Below are positions 25,122-34,586 of a stretch of 64,000 nt of DNA, in pieces; position 1 is the first letter of the stretch; the number at the start of each line of letters is the position of its first letter. The notes under the pieces were generated by a model. It was not told the origin of the DNA. It did no database searches and saw only the letters and a list, made by a program, of their open reading frames with translations. A program made the translations under genes and the position numbers. Source of the DNA: JAAYJR01 sp964611525 (lineage in GTDB: Bacteria > Bacteroidota > Bacteroidia > Bacteroidales > Prolixibacteraceae); contig CAZTAL010000125.1 in assembly GCA_964611525.1 (NCBI GenBank), forward strand, positions 6,612-70,611. The letters run 5' to 3'.

Positions 25122-26030
25122 CTAAACTTTAGCTTGGGCATTGGCTACCATCTCTTCAAAAACTCTTTTCTGCTCTTTTAAAGCTGCAACTTTATCTGCC
25201 GGATCAGTCCTGCACTCCAGTAAAATCCATCCTTTATAATTCATCGCAACAAACATATCCATAAGCTTCTGGTATGGATAATCACCAACATTAAGCTCCC
25301 TTATATGAACCGTATCTCCAAAATATTCCTTAACCAGGTTGAAATTATACTCAATCCCCTGACCGTCAAGGTCTTGGTCATTGCAATTCCAGCAAACTCT
25401 GGCTCCTTTATTGGTCACATGATCCATAATTTTTTTGATATTAGGCAATTGCTGTGTACCTCTGCCATGAACTTCAAGCCTGATCAACTGTCCCATGTCC
25501 AGTGCATAACGCCCCAGTTCGTCGAGTGACTTACCAATCTGCTCCAAGGTTTTATCGTGAGAAACACCTTCATGAAACTGGTTGGGCTTGACCTTTACCC
25601 CTGTACCGCCAATATCTTTACTTAACTGTAACCATTTTTTAGTAGTTTCAATAGACTCCCTCAACCTCTCCTGATCAGGATAGTCGTATTGCTGATTGGT
25701 TCCCATGCCAACTATTTCAACAAGACTGTCTGCAAATTGCTTCCTTACATCCTCTCGCTCTGACTGGCTCATATCAAGGGTTACTCCATGGGCATGTTCC
25801 ACACGAAGCTCGACGCCAAGTATATTGGCTTCAGTGCAATTCTTGATAATAGTCGGTATATCCCAGTCTTTTGCCCAAAGATAAGTTACTAAACCCAGTT
25901 GCATTCCTGAGCCGGACGCACCCTTACATGATGACAAAAAACTTCCGGGAAGAATAGCAATACCGGTAAGAATAGATAGATCCCTGAAAAACTCTTTTCT
26001 CGATTTTGTTTGTTGGAAAAATGAATTCAT
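25122..26030 (-). CDS. Sugar phosphate isomerase/epimerase-like exported lipoprotein
   Basis: The 302-residue protein starts with a Tat-like signal: SRKEFF, a hydrophobic stretch and the lipobox LSSC at about 30-34, so it is probably exported and lipid-anchored. The mature part is an AP-endonuclease-2-type TIM barrel: GLVTYLWAKDWDIPTI, then LGVELRVEHAHGV, RLEVHGRGTQQLP and WILLECRTDP. Metal-binding acidic and histidine residues are in these strands. The family isomerises or epimerises sugars and inositols, but the substrate is not evident. It stands alone, 100 bp from the tRNA-Thr, and is the first chromosomal gene after the island. Confidence 0.8.
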   Translation of the reverse strand: MNSFFQQTKSRKEFFRDLSILTGIAILPGSFLSSCKGASGSGMQLGLVTYLWAKDWDIPTIIKNCTEANILGVELRVEHAHGVTLDMSQSEREDVRKQFADSLVEIVGMGTNQQYDYPDQERLRESIETTKKWLQLSKDIGGTGVKVKPNQFHEGVSHDKTLEQIGKSLDELGRYALDMGQLIRLEVHGRGTQQLPNIKKIMDHVTNKGARVCWNCNDQDLDGQGIEYNFNLVKEYFGDTVHIRELNVGDYPYQKLMDMFVAMNYKGWILLECRTDPADKVAALKEQKRVFEEMVANAQAKV

Positions 26031-26401
26031 TGGTAATGATTTAGTATGTTAAAATTATTTTGATAAAAGTAATAAATATGTAGCTTATTCCCTGTAAACA
26101 GAACCATTAAATCCGTAAATTTTTAAATTTTAAGATAAAATTATATACTTTGGAGCAAGGTAGTATATATGTTTTTAAAATTTATTATCAGCCATCATGG
26201 AAAGGCATACAAAAATTAAGATTTTACTACATTTGCCAAAAATATCGCAAGATGTTGTCGCAAATTGCGACCACCTTGAAAAATAAATTACCCGGGGGTC
26301 AGAATTATCAAATGGAGTTTGCTACGCAAACGTACCAATTCCCGCCCCAAGGGTCAGGGTATTAAATCACATTTTATAAATAAAAACAGACTGTTAAAAC
26401 G
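26031..26401. other. Intergenic region without a recognisable gene
   Basis: The stretch contains a short open frame on the plus strand with a TTG start, but its composition and lack of conservation signals do not support a gene. A slightly GC-richer stretch at 26290-26360 differs from its surroundings and might be a remnant of inserted sequence; I cannot identify it. Confidence 0.4.
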
Positions 26402-27100
26402 ATGAAAATATTTGAATTCACTTTTGAAGAGCTGGATATTAAAGCAGAAGATATAGAAATTTTGATGGGGTTTGAACCTAATGAATCGCCTTATCCTTTT
26501 CCGGAATGGCTAAAAGATGAACTGGAGGGGGCACCATCTCTATGCAACATCAAAGGCGGCTTTGACATATTTGATGATATTAGTGTTAATCAGGATGATC
26601 ATTTGCTGAGAATTAAAAATCAAATTTTTCACCCCGGCAAAATTGCAATAAACCTGCTAAAAGAATCTACTTCTGCTGCATTGTTTGTATGCACAGCAGG
26701 ACATGATATATCGGATCCTAAAAAATTGAAAGACGGAGAGAATGAAGAGTTCAGATTATATATAAGAGACCTGATAGGAACAGTAACGGTAGAGAAAGCT
26801 GTTGAATTGATCCGGGGGAAAATAGAATCGGAAGCTAAAGTAAAAGGATTGAATATCTCTACATCCTTCTCCCCGGGTTACTGTGAATGGAGCGTTGCAG
26901 AACAACACAAATTATTTTCACTACTCCCGGAAAATTTCTGCGGAATAAAACTCTCAAGTTCTTCACTTATGAGTCCCGTAAAATCTGTAAGTGGAATTAC
27001 CGGAATTGGGGCTAATTGCAAAAAACAATATAATCAGTGTTATTGGTGCAAAGACAAAAATTGCATCTATGGAAAAATAAGACGCAAAAAAATTGTATAA
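26402..27100 (+). CDS. Stand-alone B12-dependent methionine synthase activation-domain protein
   Basis: The 232-residue protein has in its second half SFSPGYCEWSVAEQHKLFSL and LMSPVKSVSGITGIG, which correspond to the SAM-binding motifs of the MetH activation domain. That domain reductively methylates inactive cobalamin. Here it stands without the rest of MetH and ends with a cysteine cluster Cys206, Cys213, Cys216 and Cys221 (C-x6-C-x2-C-x4-C) that could bind zinc or an iron-sulfur cluster. In anaerobes such proteins are linked to corrinoid methyltransferases or split methionine synthases. No partner gene lies nearby, so the substrate is open. Confidence 0.75.
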   Translation: MKIFEFTFEELDIKAEDIEILMGFEPNESPYPFPEWLKDELEGAPSLCNIKGGFDIFDDISVNQDDHLLRIKNQIFHPGKIAINLLKESTSAALFVCTAGHDISDPKKLKDGENEEFRLYIRDLIGTVTVEKAVELIRGKIESEAKVKGLNISTSFSPGYCEWSVAEQHKLFSLLPENFCGIKLSSSSLMSPVKSVSGITGIGANCKKQYNQCYWCKDKNCIYGKIRRKKIV

Positions 27101-27343
27101 AAATCTATTTTTCTTTTGGAAATATCAAAAGTTAAATATTTATTTGTCATAGTAAAACAAACATTAGATTTTGTAATCAAAACCTGATCAAAGATAATGA
27201 TTTATAAGATTTTACTATACGAGTATGATAATTACAACCTGTTCAAATTTATAATTAATTGATAAGGGATAAATATTTAATGAAAAGGGGAAACAAATAA
27301 ATATCCTCAACGTAAAAAATAACTAATTGAAAAAAATATTACT

Positions 27344-27703
27344 ATGGTGACGCCCGATAAACCTAAGACGCCCGATAAACCTAAGATTATTAAAGACTAC
27401 AACAAACTTGATAAAAGTCTTCAGGAGCAGATTAAATTAGTTTATTCTGATGGATTTGCTGATAATCTTATTCACTTCTTCGATAAAAATGGTATAAAAG
27501 TTACTGCCCTTCCGTTTGAAACCGAAGATAAATACTATATGCTGCGAATGACAGAAAATGAAGCTGTTTCGATTGTCGATGAAGACGATGATTTCGATGA
27601 TAACGGATTCCTTAAGGATGAAATTAAACAGGATTACGAAGATAAATACTCGGACCTAGATCATATATCTGATCAATTAGCGGATGACGAAGATGATGAT
27701 TAG
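27344..27703 (+). CDS. Small acidic hypothetical protein
   Basis: The 119-residue protein begins with a duplicated hexapeptide TPDKPKTPDKPK, followed by a globular part KSLQEQIKLVYSDGFADNLI. It ends in a long Asp-rich tail (DEDDDFDDNG and ADDEDDD). There is no signal peptide or membrane segment. I do not assign a family. It stands alone, and a small hairpin followed by a T-run lies at 27794-27816. Acidic tails of this sort occur in nucleic-acid-mimic and chaperone-binding proteins, but no evidence favours either. Confidence 0.6.
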   Translation: MVTPDKPKTPDKPKIIKDYNKLDKSLQEQIKLVYSDGFADNLIHFFDKNGIKVTALPFETEDKYYMLRMTENEAVSIVDEDDDFDDNGFLKDEIKQDYEDKYSDLDHISDQLADDEDDD

Positions 27704-27793
27704 CTTTGCGGATGTGAGTTTACTAATCGTAAATTATCATTTCTAAGGTAAACATGATGCGGTCACGGGACTAATCGACAGAATCTAATCAGC

Positions 27794-27816
27794 CTGTCAC
27801 GACAGAATTTTTTTTA
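27794..27816 (+). terminator. Possible terminator at the convergent junction
   Basis: CTGT and ACAG form a tight stem (27794-27805) followed by eight T residues. On the plus strand it would end transcription of the acidic-protein gene. It overlaps the last codons of yqeY on the other strand, so the T-run could equally be coding sequence. Confidence 0.4.
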
Positions 27817-28246
27817 CCTTGTCTGCAATTTCTTTTCCTTCTGCTTTTCCTGCCAGCTCTTTAGTCGCTACAACCATTACTCTCCCCATATCTTTCATAG
27901 AAGTGGCGCCCATTTTTTCGATGATAGCACAAACAGCTTTTGTCAAGTCCTCATCGGTTAATTTAGCCGGCAGATAACTTTTAAAAATATTCACCTGGTA
28001 AAGTTCATCCTGATAAAGGTCATCCCTCCCCTGCTCTTTATAAATGTTTGCAGAATCAGTTCCCTGCTTAGCCAGCTTAGATATAATCTTAAGCGATTCT
28101 TCATCGGTTAGTTCCGAACCTGCTCCCTTTGCCGCCCTCGCTTCGATCATTACTTTCTTAATATTTCTCAGAGCTTCAAGCTTTTTTTTATCGCGGGCTT
28201 TCATAGCCTCTTTCAAATCATTGTTAATCTGTTCAAAAAGTGCCAT
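27797..28246 (-). CDS. yqeY: GatB/YqeY domain protein
   Basis: The 149-residue protein has the YqeY pattern: LFEQINNDLKEAMKARDKKK, LEALRNIKKVMIEA near 25-38 and a C-terminal MGRVMVVATKELAGKAEGKE. YqeY resembles the tail domain of GatB, which contacts tRNA, but its cellular role is not established. It follows the ftsZ pair with 15 bp between, and I recall the same order downstream of ftsZ in other Bacteroidetes, so it belongs to the dcw transcript. Confidence 0.9.
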   Translation of the reverse strand: MALFEQINNDLKEAMKARDKKKLEALRNIKKVMIEARAAKGAGSELTDEESLKIISKLAKQGTDSANIYKEQGRDDLYQDELYQVNIFKSYLPAKLTDEDLTKAVCAIIEKMGATSMKDMGRVMVVATKELAGKAEGKEIADKVKKILS

Positions 28247-28261
28247 AATAATTATTTTTAT

Positions 28262-29659
28262 TCAATCAACCTGTCCATGAAGATAAGAATTTTTATCGGT
28301 CATTTTATTTTCTTTCGTCACAGAATAATTAGAAAATTTATTTTTGTATTTCGGATCATTCATTCGCAAGTGCCTTCTTTTATAGGCAGGGACATTTTCT
28401 AACTCTTCCAGATCCTCATCTGTTACCGAAGAATAATCCCTCTTAGCGTTTTCGTTAAATTTCTTCCTGTCATGGGCAGTCTTTGGATAAAGAAACTCAA
28501 ATTCCGTTTCTTCTTTATTACTATGAGCTTCTTCACTGAAACTGATCTTTTTTTGGCTGGATGATAAGAAATTACGGTTTTTTGTGATTTTTGCTTCATG
28601 GTTATCCTTAGAAGAAATTTGATCATCAAGGCGATGTACTTCCTTTCTTTGTTTCCGCTCTCCGGAAATCTTCGGAATTGAACTTTTTCCAAAGCCTGTG
28701 GCAATAAGGGTAACTGAAATTTCTTCACCCAGTGACTCATCTTTACCGTTTCCCCAAATCAGATCAGCATCAAATCCGGCTAGGTTCTGCAGGTAATCTG
28801 AAATTTTACCTACCTCATCCATTGTAACTTCCTGAGTTCCAGAAGTTATGTTAAGTAGAATATTTTTTGCCCCACGGATATCATTATTATTCAGCAATGG
28901 CGAATTAAGAGCTTGCTCAACAGCCTCTGTGGCACGGTCTTCCCCGCTTGCAATACCGGTTCCCATTAATGCAAGCCCGCTTTTCCGCATAACCGTTTCC
29001 ACATCAGCAAAATCAACATTTATATATCCCGGCACAGTAATAATTTCTGCAATGCCCTTCGCCGCCGTAGCCAAGATGTTGTCAGCTTTTGAGAAAGCTT
29101 CGGAAATGCCGAAATCACCAAACATCTCTCTTATACGTTCATTATTTATTACTAACAATGCATCTACATGACCCTCCAGTTCCATAATACCATCTATTGC
29201 CTGGTTAATTCTTCGCTTGCCTTCATTCCTGAAAGGGATGGTAACTATGCCTACAGTCAGATAACCAGCTACACTGCATGCTTCAGCAATCACGGGTGCT
29301 CCTCCCGTGCCGGTACCTCCTCCCATTCCGGCTGTCACAAAGACCATCTTGGTATTCTTTGATAAAGCTTTTTTTACATCTTCAATATTTTCCATGGCAG
29401 CCTGTTTGCCTATCTCCGGCTTATTGCCTGCTCCACGCCCCTGGGTTAATGATGCGCCTAACTGTACTTTAGAGGCTACGGGACTGTTATTCAGAGCTTG
29501 GGAATCCGTATTGCAAACAACAAAATCCACATCACGGATACCCTGCCTGAACATATAATTTACAGCATTTCCACCTCCCCCTCCAATTCCTACTACTTTT
29601 ATGTCTGTGCCGGGATTTTCAACAAACGTGAAATTTGCATTTTTTTCTGTCATATTCAT
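28262..29659 (-). CDS. ftsZ: Cell division protein FtsZ, canonical copy
   Basis: The 465-residue tubulin homologue has the N-terminal GIGGGGGNAV loop, the tubulin signature GGGTGTGG (about 113-120) and the T7 loop NVDFADVETVM, whose Asp residues complete the GTPase site of the next subunit. A long variable linker follows from about 335. It ends in a conserved tail with NVPAYKRRH and the terminal NSYLHGQVD. I associate that tail with FtsZ of Bacteroidetes, where the PAYxRR segment binds FtsA-type partners. This copy is therefore the likely ordinary FtsZ. It lies 33 bp after a second ftsZ gene. Confidence 0.93.
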   Translation of the reverse strand: MNMTEKNANFTFVENPGTDIKVVGIGGGGGNAVNYMFRQGIRDVDFVVCNTDSQALNNSPVASKVQLGASLTQGRGAGNKPEIGKQAAMENIEDVKKALSKNTKMVFVTAGMGGGTGTGGAPVIAEACSVAGYLTVGIVTIPFRNEGKRRINQAIDGIMELEGHVDALLVINNERIREMFGDFGISEAFSKADNILATAAKGIAEIITVPGYINVDFADVETVMRKSGLALMGTGIASGEDRATEAVEQALNSPLLNNNDIRGAKNILLNITSGTQEVTMDEVGKISDYLQNLAGFDADLIWGNGKDESLGEEISVTLIATGFGKSSIPKISGERKQRKEVHRLDDQISSKDNHEAKITKNRNFLSSSQKKISFSEEAHSNKEETEFEFLYPKTAHDRKKFNENAKRDYSSVTDEDLEELENVPAYKRRHLRMNDPKYKNKFSNYSVTKENKMTDKNSYLHGQVD

Positions 29660-29692
29660 GCTTTTTACGATTAAAAAAAGTTCCTCTCTGTT

Positions 29693-31039
29693 TCATTCTT
29701 TAACAGGCTGGTCGTCATCTTCAAATAACTTGCCCAGACCGAAATTTTTATAGAACCAGTTATCGATATTGCTTTCAGAAACTCTTTCGTCAACCTCTTT
29801 TTTCTTTTTCTTACGTTTCTTTTTTGGAGAAAAGAATACTTTTTCAGACTTTTTTTTATTCTTAACAGAGCTATCCTTAGCCGGATTCTCAACTCTGGAA
29901 TCCGTATTTTTATATAGTCGACTATCCTCTATCTCAAAAAAAATATTTTCCGTTTCTTCCTCAGAAAAAACAGGCTCCTTTTCTTTATCTTCTTTTTCCT
30001 GTTCTTCACATTCTTCCCTTTCCAACTTATATTTTTCAGGTTCTTTTTTAGTTTGCAAAAGATGACTAGGGTTAGTGACAAATCCAGTTGCCAGGATAGT
30101 CACGCTTACATTCTCGCCTAAAACTTCATCATAGCCATTACCCCAGATAATGTCAGCCTCTTGTCCTGCTCGCTCCTGAAGTACTTCAATGATCTCCCCG
30201 ATCTCACCTATAGTTATCTCATCTTTTCCTGAAATGATATTCAGAAGAATATTCTTCGTTCCGTAAATATCATTACTGTCGAGAAGCGGCGATTCAAGAG
30301 CCTGATTTACAGCCTTCATTGCACGGTCTTCTCCGGATGCAACTCCTGTGCCCATAATAAACACACTGCTGTCATGCATCACGGTGTAAACATCTGTGTA
30401 ATCAATATTGACATTTCCATGAAGGGTAATTATCTCTGCAACTCCTTTAACAGCAGTAGCGACAATATTATCTGCCATTTTAAAGGCTTTTCTTGCAGGC
30501 AAATCACCAAAAATATTATGTAGTCGCTGGTTACTGATCACCAACATGCTATCCACATACTTACCAAGCTTTTCTATACCCTCCATAGCTTGGCCAAAAC
30601 GCTTTTTACCTTCGGCAGGGGAAGGAACAGTGACAACTGCAATGGTTAAAATATCAAGTTCACGGGCCAGTTGGGCCACTACAGGTGCAGCTCCCGTGCC
30701 GGTACCTCCTCCCATACCGGCTGTAATAAAAAGCATCTTTGTGTCTTCCTTTAAGACTTTTTTGATATCCTCAAAATTCTCACGTGCAGCCTGTTCTCCC
30801 ATCTGTGGCAAATTACCCGCACCTCTTCCTTCGGTTAGGGTAACCCCCAACTGAATTTTAACCGGCACGGGACTGTTTTCCATCGCCTGAGAGTCAGTAT
30901 TACAAATAATGAAATCTACTCCTGCAATACCTTCTTCGAACATATGACTGACCGCATTGCAGCCACCTCCACCTATCCCAATAACTTTAATTATGGAAGA
31001 TGAAGTTCGCGGAAATTGAAAATTAACTAATTCGGTCAT
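29693..31039 (-). CDS. Divergent second FtsZ
   Basis: The 448-residue protein has the full GTPase core: GIGGGGCNAV, GGGTGTGAAPV (about 110-120), and a T7 loop NIDYTDVYTVM with both Asp residues. It should therefore bind and hydrolyse GTP. It differs from its neighbour at the end. The linker (about 330-430) is extremely charged (Glu/Lys tracts and KKKRKKKKKE), and the C-terminus NWFYKNFGLGKLFEDDDQ has no PAYxRR motif. It sits between ftsA and the canonical ftsZ on the same strand. It is probably a tandem duplicate that copolymerises or regulates. Confidence 0.9.
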   Translation of the reverse strand: MTELVNFQFPRTSSSIIKVIGIGGGGCNAVSHMFEEGIAGVDFIICNTDSQAMENSPVPVKIQLGVTLTEGRGAGNLPQMGEQAARENFEDIKKVLKEDTKMLFITAGMGGGTGTGAAPVVAQLARELDILTIAVVTVPSPAEGKKRFGQAMEGIEKLGKYVDSMLVISNQRLHNIFGDLPARKAFKMADNIVATAVKGVAEIITLHGNVNIDYTDVYTVMHDSSVFIMGTGVASGEDRAMKAVNQALESPLLDSNDIYGTKNILLNIISGKDEITIGEIGEIIEVLQERAGQEADIIWGNGYDEVLGENVSVTILATGFVTNPSHLLQTKKEPEKYKLEREECEEQEKEDKEKEPVFSEEETENIFFEIEDSRLYKNTDSRVENPAKDSSVKNKKKSEKVFFSPKKKRKKKKKEVDERVSESNIDNWFYKNFGLGKLFEDDDQPVKE

Positions 31040-31166
31040 ATCATTAAAGTATTTAAAATTTTATAACTATCTGTAAATAAATTAATTAAAAATTTAAGAA
31101 CTTATTATAAGTTACCCTATTATAATTTACCCTAAGGGTATAAAATTCTGCCCTAAGGATAAATAT

Positions 31167-32450
31167 TTAATTCATTACAATATCCTCGTCATCGTCCACA
31201 TAATCCAAAACTCCCTGTACTACCCCTTTCAACCAGGGGGAGAAGCCTCCTTCTTTTTTCCTTTTCATTTTTTTCCTTCTTACTTTGGGCATAGAACCGT
31301 CTTTTGCAAGTCCCCATTTTAACAGGCCCAGAGCAGTATAATAATCAGGATGTAATATATCTCTTGAATTACTTTTCGGACGAAAAACCGGAAAAGCTAT
31401 CCTCGCATCCATACCTGTACGAAATTTAACAAGAGATATCAAATTACGGAGTCCGGCTGTGCCGCCGCTAACTACAATCCCCGAGCCAACCTGTTCCACC
31501 GCACCTGATTTCTCAATTTGGTAATAAACGCTGTCGATTATCTCTTCCAGCCGGGCTTGAATTATGTATGCCAGACTCTTAAAGGAAATCTCCTTGGGTT
31601 CCCATCCACTATGTCCCGGTATAGTCACAATTTTTTGTTCATCGGCAAAATCTCCCAGTGCCTCGCCATACTGAACCTTAAGTTGCTCTGCCCATTTCGA
31701 CAATATAGAACAACCTTCTTTAATATCTTTTGAGATAACGTCACCACCAAAAGGTATAACAGCAGTATGCACCATTATCCCATCATTATAAACTGACATC
31801 TTGGTAGTTCCTGCACCAATATCAAGCAAAACGGCACCTATCTCTTTTTCGTCATCTGTCAATACTGCCTCGCTCAAAGCAAAAGGTGAAAAAATTACAT
31901 CACCCGCTTTAACGCCCGATTTTTCCAGCACACGGCGAATATTTGCCAGATGAACAGCCGGAACAGTTACAAGCTTATAAGTGGCTTCAATCTTTTTGCC
32001 TGTAGCCCCTATGGGATTTATTTCCATGAGTTCATCGTCGATGACAAACATTTGGGGCAGTATGTGAAGAATTTCATAATCCTTGTCAATATGATGATTC
32101 TTTGCTTCCTCAAACAGTTCATCAATATCTTCTCTTGTAACTACCCCTTCATCCGAAGTATATCTGTAACCTTTATGTTCATGTATTTTCATAGGCTGAC
32201 CGGCATACGTTATATCCACTTTTTCAATCTGACCATCTGTCTGGTCAGACACCTTGTCTAATAACCGGCTGACAGATTTGGTAGCTTCTTCAATATTAAG
32301 AACAACTCCACGTTTAATGCCACAGGCAGGTACTTTTGCCGCTCCGATAACTTCAATCTTTCCATCCTCTGCATCCTGCCTGCCCGCAAAAGCTGTTATC
32401 TTTGATGTGCCTAAATCAATAACCACTAAAAAATTTGATTTTGAAGCCAT
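31167..32450 (-). CDS. ftsA: Cell division protein FtsA
   Basis: The 427-residue actin-like protein opens LVVIDLGTSKITAFAG (phosphate 1 loop). It has the FtsA 1C-type subdomain around 85-165, DIGAGTTKMSVY (about 212, phosphate 2) and SGGTAGLRNLI (adenosine loop). It anchors FtsZ filaments to the membrane and recruits later division proteins. The short C-terminal segment with PWLKGVVQGVLDYV is the likely membrane-targeting amphipathic helix, although acidic residues follow it. It is two bases after ftsQ. Confidence 0.95.
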   Translation of the reverse strand: MASKSNFLVVIDLGTSKITAFAGRQDAEDGKIEVIGAAKVPACGIKRGVVLNIEEATKSVSRLLDKVSDQTDGQIEKVDITYAGQPMKIHEHKGYRYTSDEGVVTREDIDELFEEAKNHHIDKDYEILHILPQMFVIDDELMEINPIGATGKKIEATYKLVTVPAVHLANIRRVLEKSGVKAGDVIFSPFALSEAVLTDDEKEIGAVLLDIGAGTTKMSVYNDGIMVHTAVIPFGGDVISKDIKEGCSILSKWAEQLKVQYGEALGDFADEQKIVTIPGHSGWEPKEISFKSLAYIIQARLEEIIDSVYYQIEKSGAVEQVGSGIVVSGGTAGLRNLISLVKFRTGMDARIAFPVFRPKSNSRDILHPDYYTALGLLKWGLAKDGSMPKVRRKKMKRKKEGGFSPWLKGVVQGVLDYVDDDEDIVMN

Positions 32451-32452
32451 AA

Positions 32453-33202
32453 CTATCTTTTTTTTCCTATTACCTGATTTTTATATTTTAAACTTATCAA
32501 TTTGTACTTATTCCAATTATTTTGGACCAAAACCTGATCATAAAATGCCCGCATATTAACCAGCTTCTCCTGATAGTACTCAAGAGATCCTAACTCAATC
32601 AGATGACTACCGATTAAGGGGGTTAAAAGAATATCTCCGTCTTTTTCCACATGGACTTGCTCAATCTGGGCTTTCCAAAAAGGACATCTGTCAATATAAA
32701 GAATAAAAGGCAGTAATTGTTCTTTTGCAAATTCTTTTGAAAAATATCCTGTAGCCACAATTACATGAGCTGCATAATTCCCCGAGACCGGTATTTCCCT
32801 GCCATTTTTATCAAGATAATAACTGCCTGACGATGACATAATTCTCACTACCGGAATCCTGTGCATAACTCTTACACCTAAGATGCCCGAATAGGATAAA
32901 CTATCCTTAGTAGTTACCTTGTAAACTTCCGCTTTAAGTATTGCCTGGTGTTTTTCTATTTCTTTTTCAATATGATCAGCATCTATATTTCTTATTTCCC
33001 TGCCAATAATATTATCATCAGATGCTTTTACCAGGTGCATAATTTCATCTTTGCTTATTTTAATAAGTTCATCTTCTTTGAATATTATTTCAATATCACG
33101 ACAGGGTGCATTTCTAATTTCTCTGGCGGAAAAGGAGAGAGTTACCAAAATAAATCCTCCCGACAGCAAAACTATAATGATATGTAACAATTTACGTAAC
33201 AT
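32453..33202 (-). CDS. ftsQ: Cell division protein FtsQ/DivIB
   Basis: The 249-residue bitopic membrane protein has a short cytoplasmic start, a membrane segment at about 5-24 (IIIVLLSGGFILVTLSF) and a periplasmic region with a POTRA-like unit (about 45-110, IEKEIEKHQAILKAEVYKVT). A beta domain with YYLDKNGREIPV follows. It links the cytoplasmic ring to the septal synthase. It overlaps the 3' end of murC by 11 bp and ends two bases before ftsA. The weak conservation is normal for the family, and the assignment rests on both domain layout and order. Confidence 0.88.
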   Translation of the reverse strand: MLRKLLHIIIVLLSGGFILVTLSFSAREIRNAPCRDIEIIFKEDELIKISKDEIMHLVKASDDNIIGREIRNIDADHIEKEIEKHQAILKAEVYKVTTKDSLSYSGILGVRVMHRIPVVRIMSSSGSYYLDKNGREIPVSGNYAAHVIVATGYFSKEFAKEQLLPFILYIDRCPFWKAQIEQVHVEKDGDILLTPLIGSHLIELGSLEYYQEKLVNMRAFYDQVLVQNNWNKYKLISLKYKNQVIGKKR

Positions 33203-34586
33203 CTGTTCTATTTCTTAAAACTTCTATTATCTGACTGGCAATCCCTTCAATATCACCGGCACCAAGTGTGAGAACCACTTCGGCAGTATGTTTCGCCAAT
33301 AATTTCGCTGCATCTTCTTTAGCCGACAAAAATTTATTTGGCTGCTTCACTTTATCAAAAATTATTTCGGAAGTAACGCCAGGTAAGGGTTCTTCTCGTG
33401 CCGGATATATTGGAATAAGAATAACTTCGTCCAAAAGATTGAGGCTATCTGCAAATTCAGCCGCAAAATCCCTCGTGCGGCTATATAAATGTGGCTGAAA
33501 TATGCCGGTTACTTTTTTCCCGGGATATAATTCCTTTACAGAAGTAATGACCGCCCTCAACTCCTCGGGATGATGAGCATAATCATCAATATAAACAAAA
33601 TCCTTATTATGCAACCTTACATCGAAACGACGAATAACACCGCGATACCTTTCCAGTCCCATCTTAATATTCTCTGATGAAGCCCCTGCTAAATATGCCA
33701 GAGCTGCAGCAGCTACCGCATTTTCCACATTTAGCAATCCCGGATAATAAAGCCTGCAATCCGAAATAACTCCACCGTGGGTATGCAAATCAAACAGGTA
33801 ATAAGGGGGATCACTTATCTGTCTAAGGTTAGACGTATAAAAATCTGCCTGATCTTTTAGTGAATAATAATAAACACTGGCATCAGATTTTTTTGTATCC
33901 AGAACAATACCCTTTTTTAAAAGCAGCTTTCCTCCCTCTTTTATCTGGGAAATAAATTTGCCGAAAGCTTCAACCATTTTACCCCTGTCACCGTAAACAT
34001 CAAGATGATCCGCATCCAAAGCAGTAACTATCGCTATCTGAGGCTGCAAATGCAAAAACGATCTATCAAATTCATCAGCTTCGGCTACTATCCATGGGGA
34101 CTCCTCTTTGGGAAGAAGCAGATTACTGCCAAAATTTTTGGAAATACCCCCTAAAAAAGCACCGCAACCTGTATCGGTATTGTCCATTATAGTTGCGGCC
34201 ATTGTGCTTACCGTTGTTTTTCCATGGGTGCCGGCTACAGCAATACAACTCTTCTCATTACATATTAATCCCAACACCTTTGCTCTCTTTAATAAAGCCA
34301 TAGGTTTATCCCTGAACCACGACAATTCATTATGATCATCAGGCAATGCAGGTGTAAAAACCGCCATTGTTTCCGCCGGATTCCAGTTGGACGGGATAAA
34401 CCTTATATCATCCTCATAATGAATGTCAATACCCTCCGACTGAAGAGTGTTGGTAAGATCTGTGCGTGTGACGTCATAGCCTGCCACATTCCTGCCGGTA
34501 AACCTGAAATACCGGGCAAGTGCACTCATGCCTATCCCGCCAATTCCTAGAAAATAGACATTTTTTATGTTTTTAAGGCTTTCCAT
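33192..34586 (-). CDS. murC: UDP-N-acetylmuramate-L-alanine ligase MurC
   Basis: The 464-residue ligase adds L-Ala to UDP-MurNAc, the first amino acid of the stem peptide. It opens with the UDP-binding loop VYFLGIGGIGMSALARYF, has the ATP loop AGTHGKTTVSTM (about 118-129), then DEFDRSFLHL and a C-terminal YDDYAHHPEEL motif of Mur ligases. It overlaps murG by 22 bp and ftsQ by 11 bp. The length is usual for the family. Confidence 0.95.
   Translation of the reverse strand: MESLKNIKNVYFLGIGGIGMSALARYFRFTGRNVAGYDVTRTDLTNTLQSEGIDIHYEDDIRFIPSNWNPAETMAVFTPALPDDHNELSWFRDKPMALLKRAKVLGLICNEKSCIAVAGTHGKTTVSTMAATIMDNTDTGCGAFLGGISKNFGSNLLLPKEESPWIVAEADEFDRSFLHLQPQIAIVTALDADHLDVYGDRGKMVEAFGKFISQIKEGGKLLLKKGIVLDTKKSDASVYYYSLKDQADFYTSNLRQISDPPYYLFDLHTHGGVISDCRLYYPGLLNVENAVAAAALAYLAGASSENIKMGLERYRGVIRRFDVRLHNKDFVYIDDYAHHPEELRAVITSVKELYPGKKVTGIFQPHLYSRTRDFAAEFADSLNLLDEVILIPIYPAREEPLPGVTSEIIFDKVKQPNKFLSAKEDAAKLLAKHTAEVVLTLGAGDIEGIASQIIEVLRNRTDVT

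Noticed and set aside
26150..26365. A 71-codon plus-strand frame with a TTG start
   Set aside because: There is no conserved motif or credible start context, and the composition is odd; it is kept as unexplained intergenic DNA.
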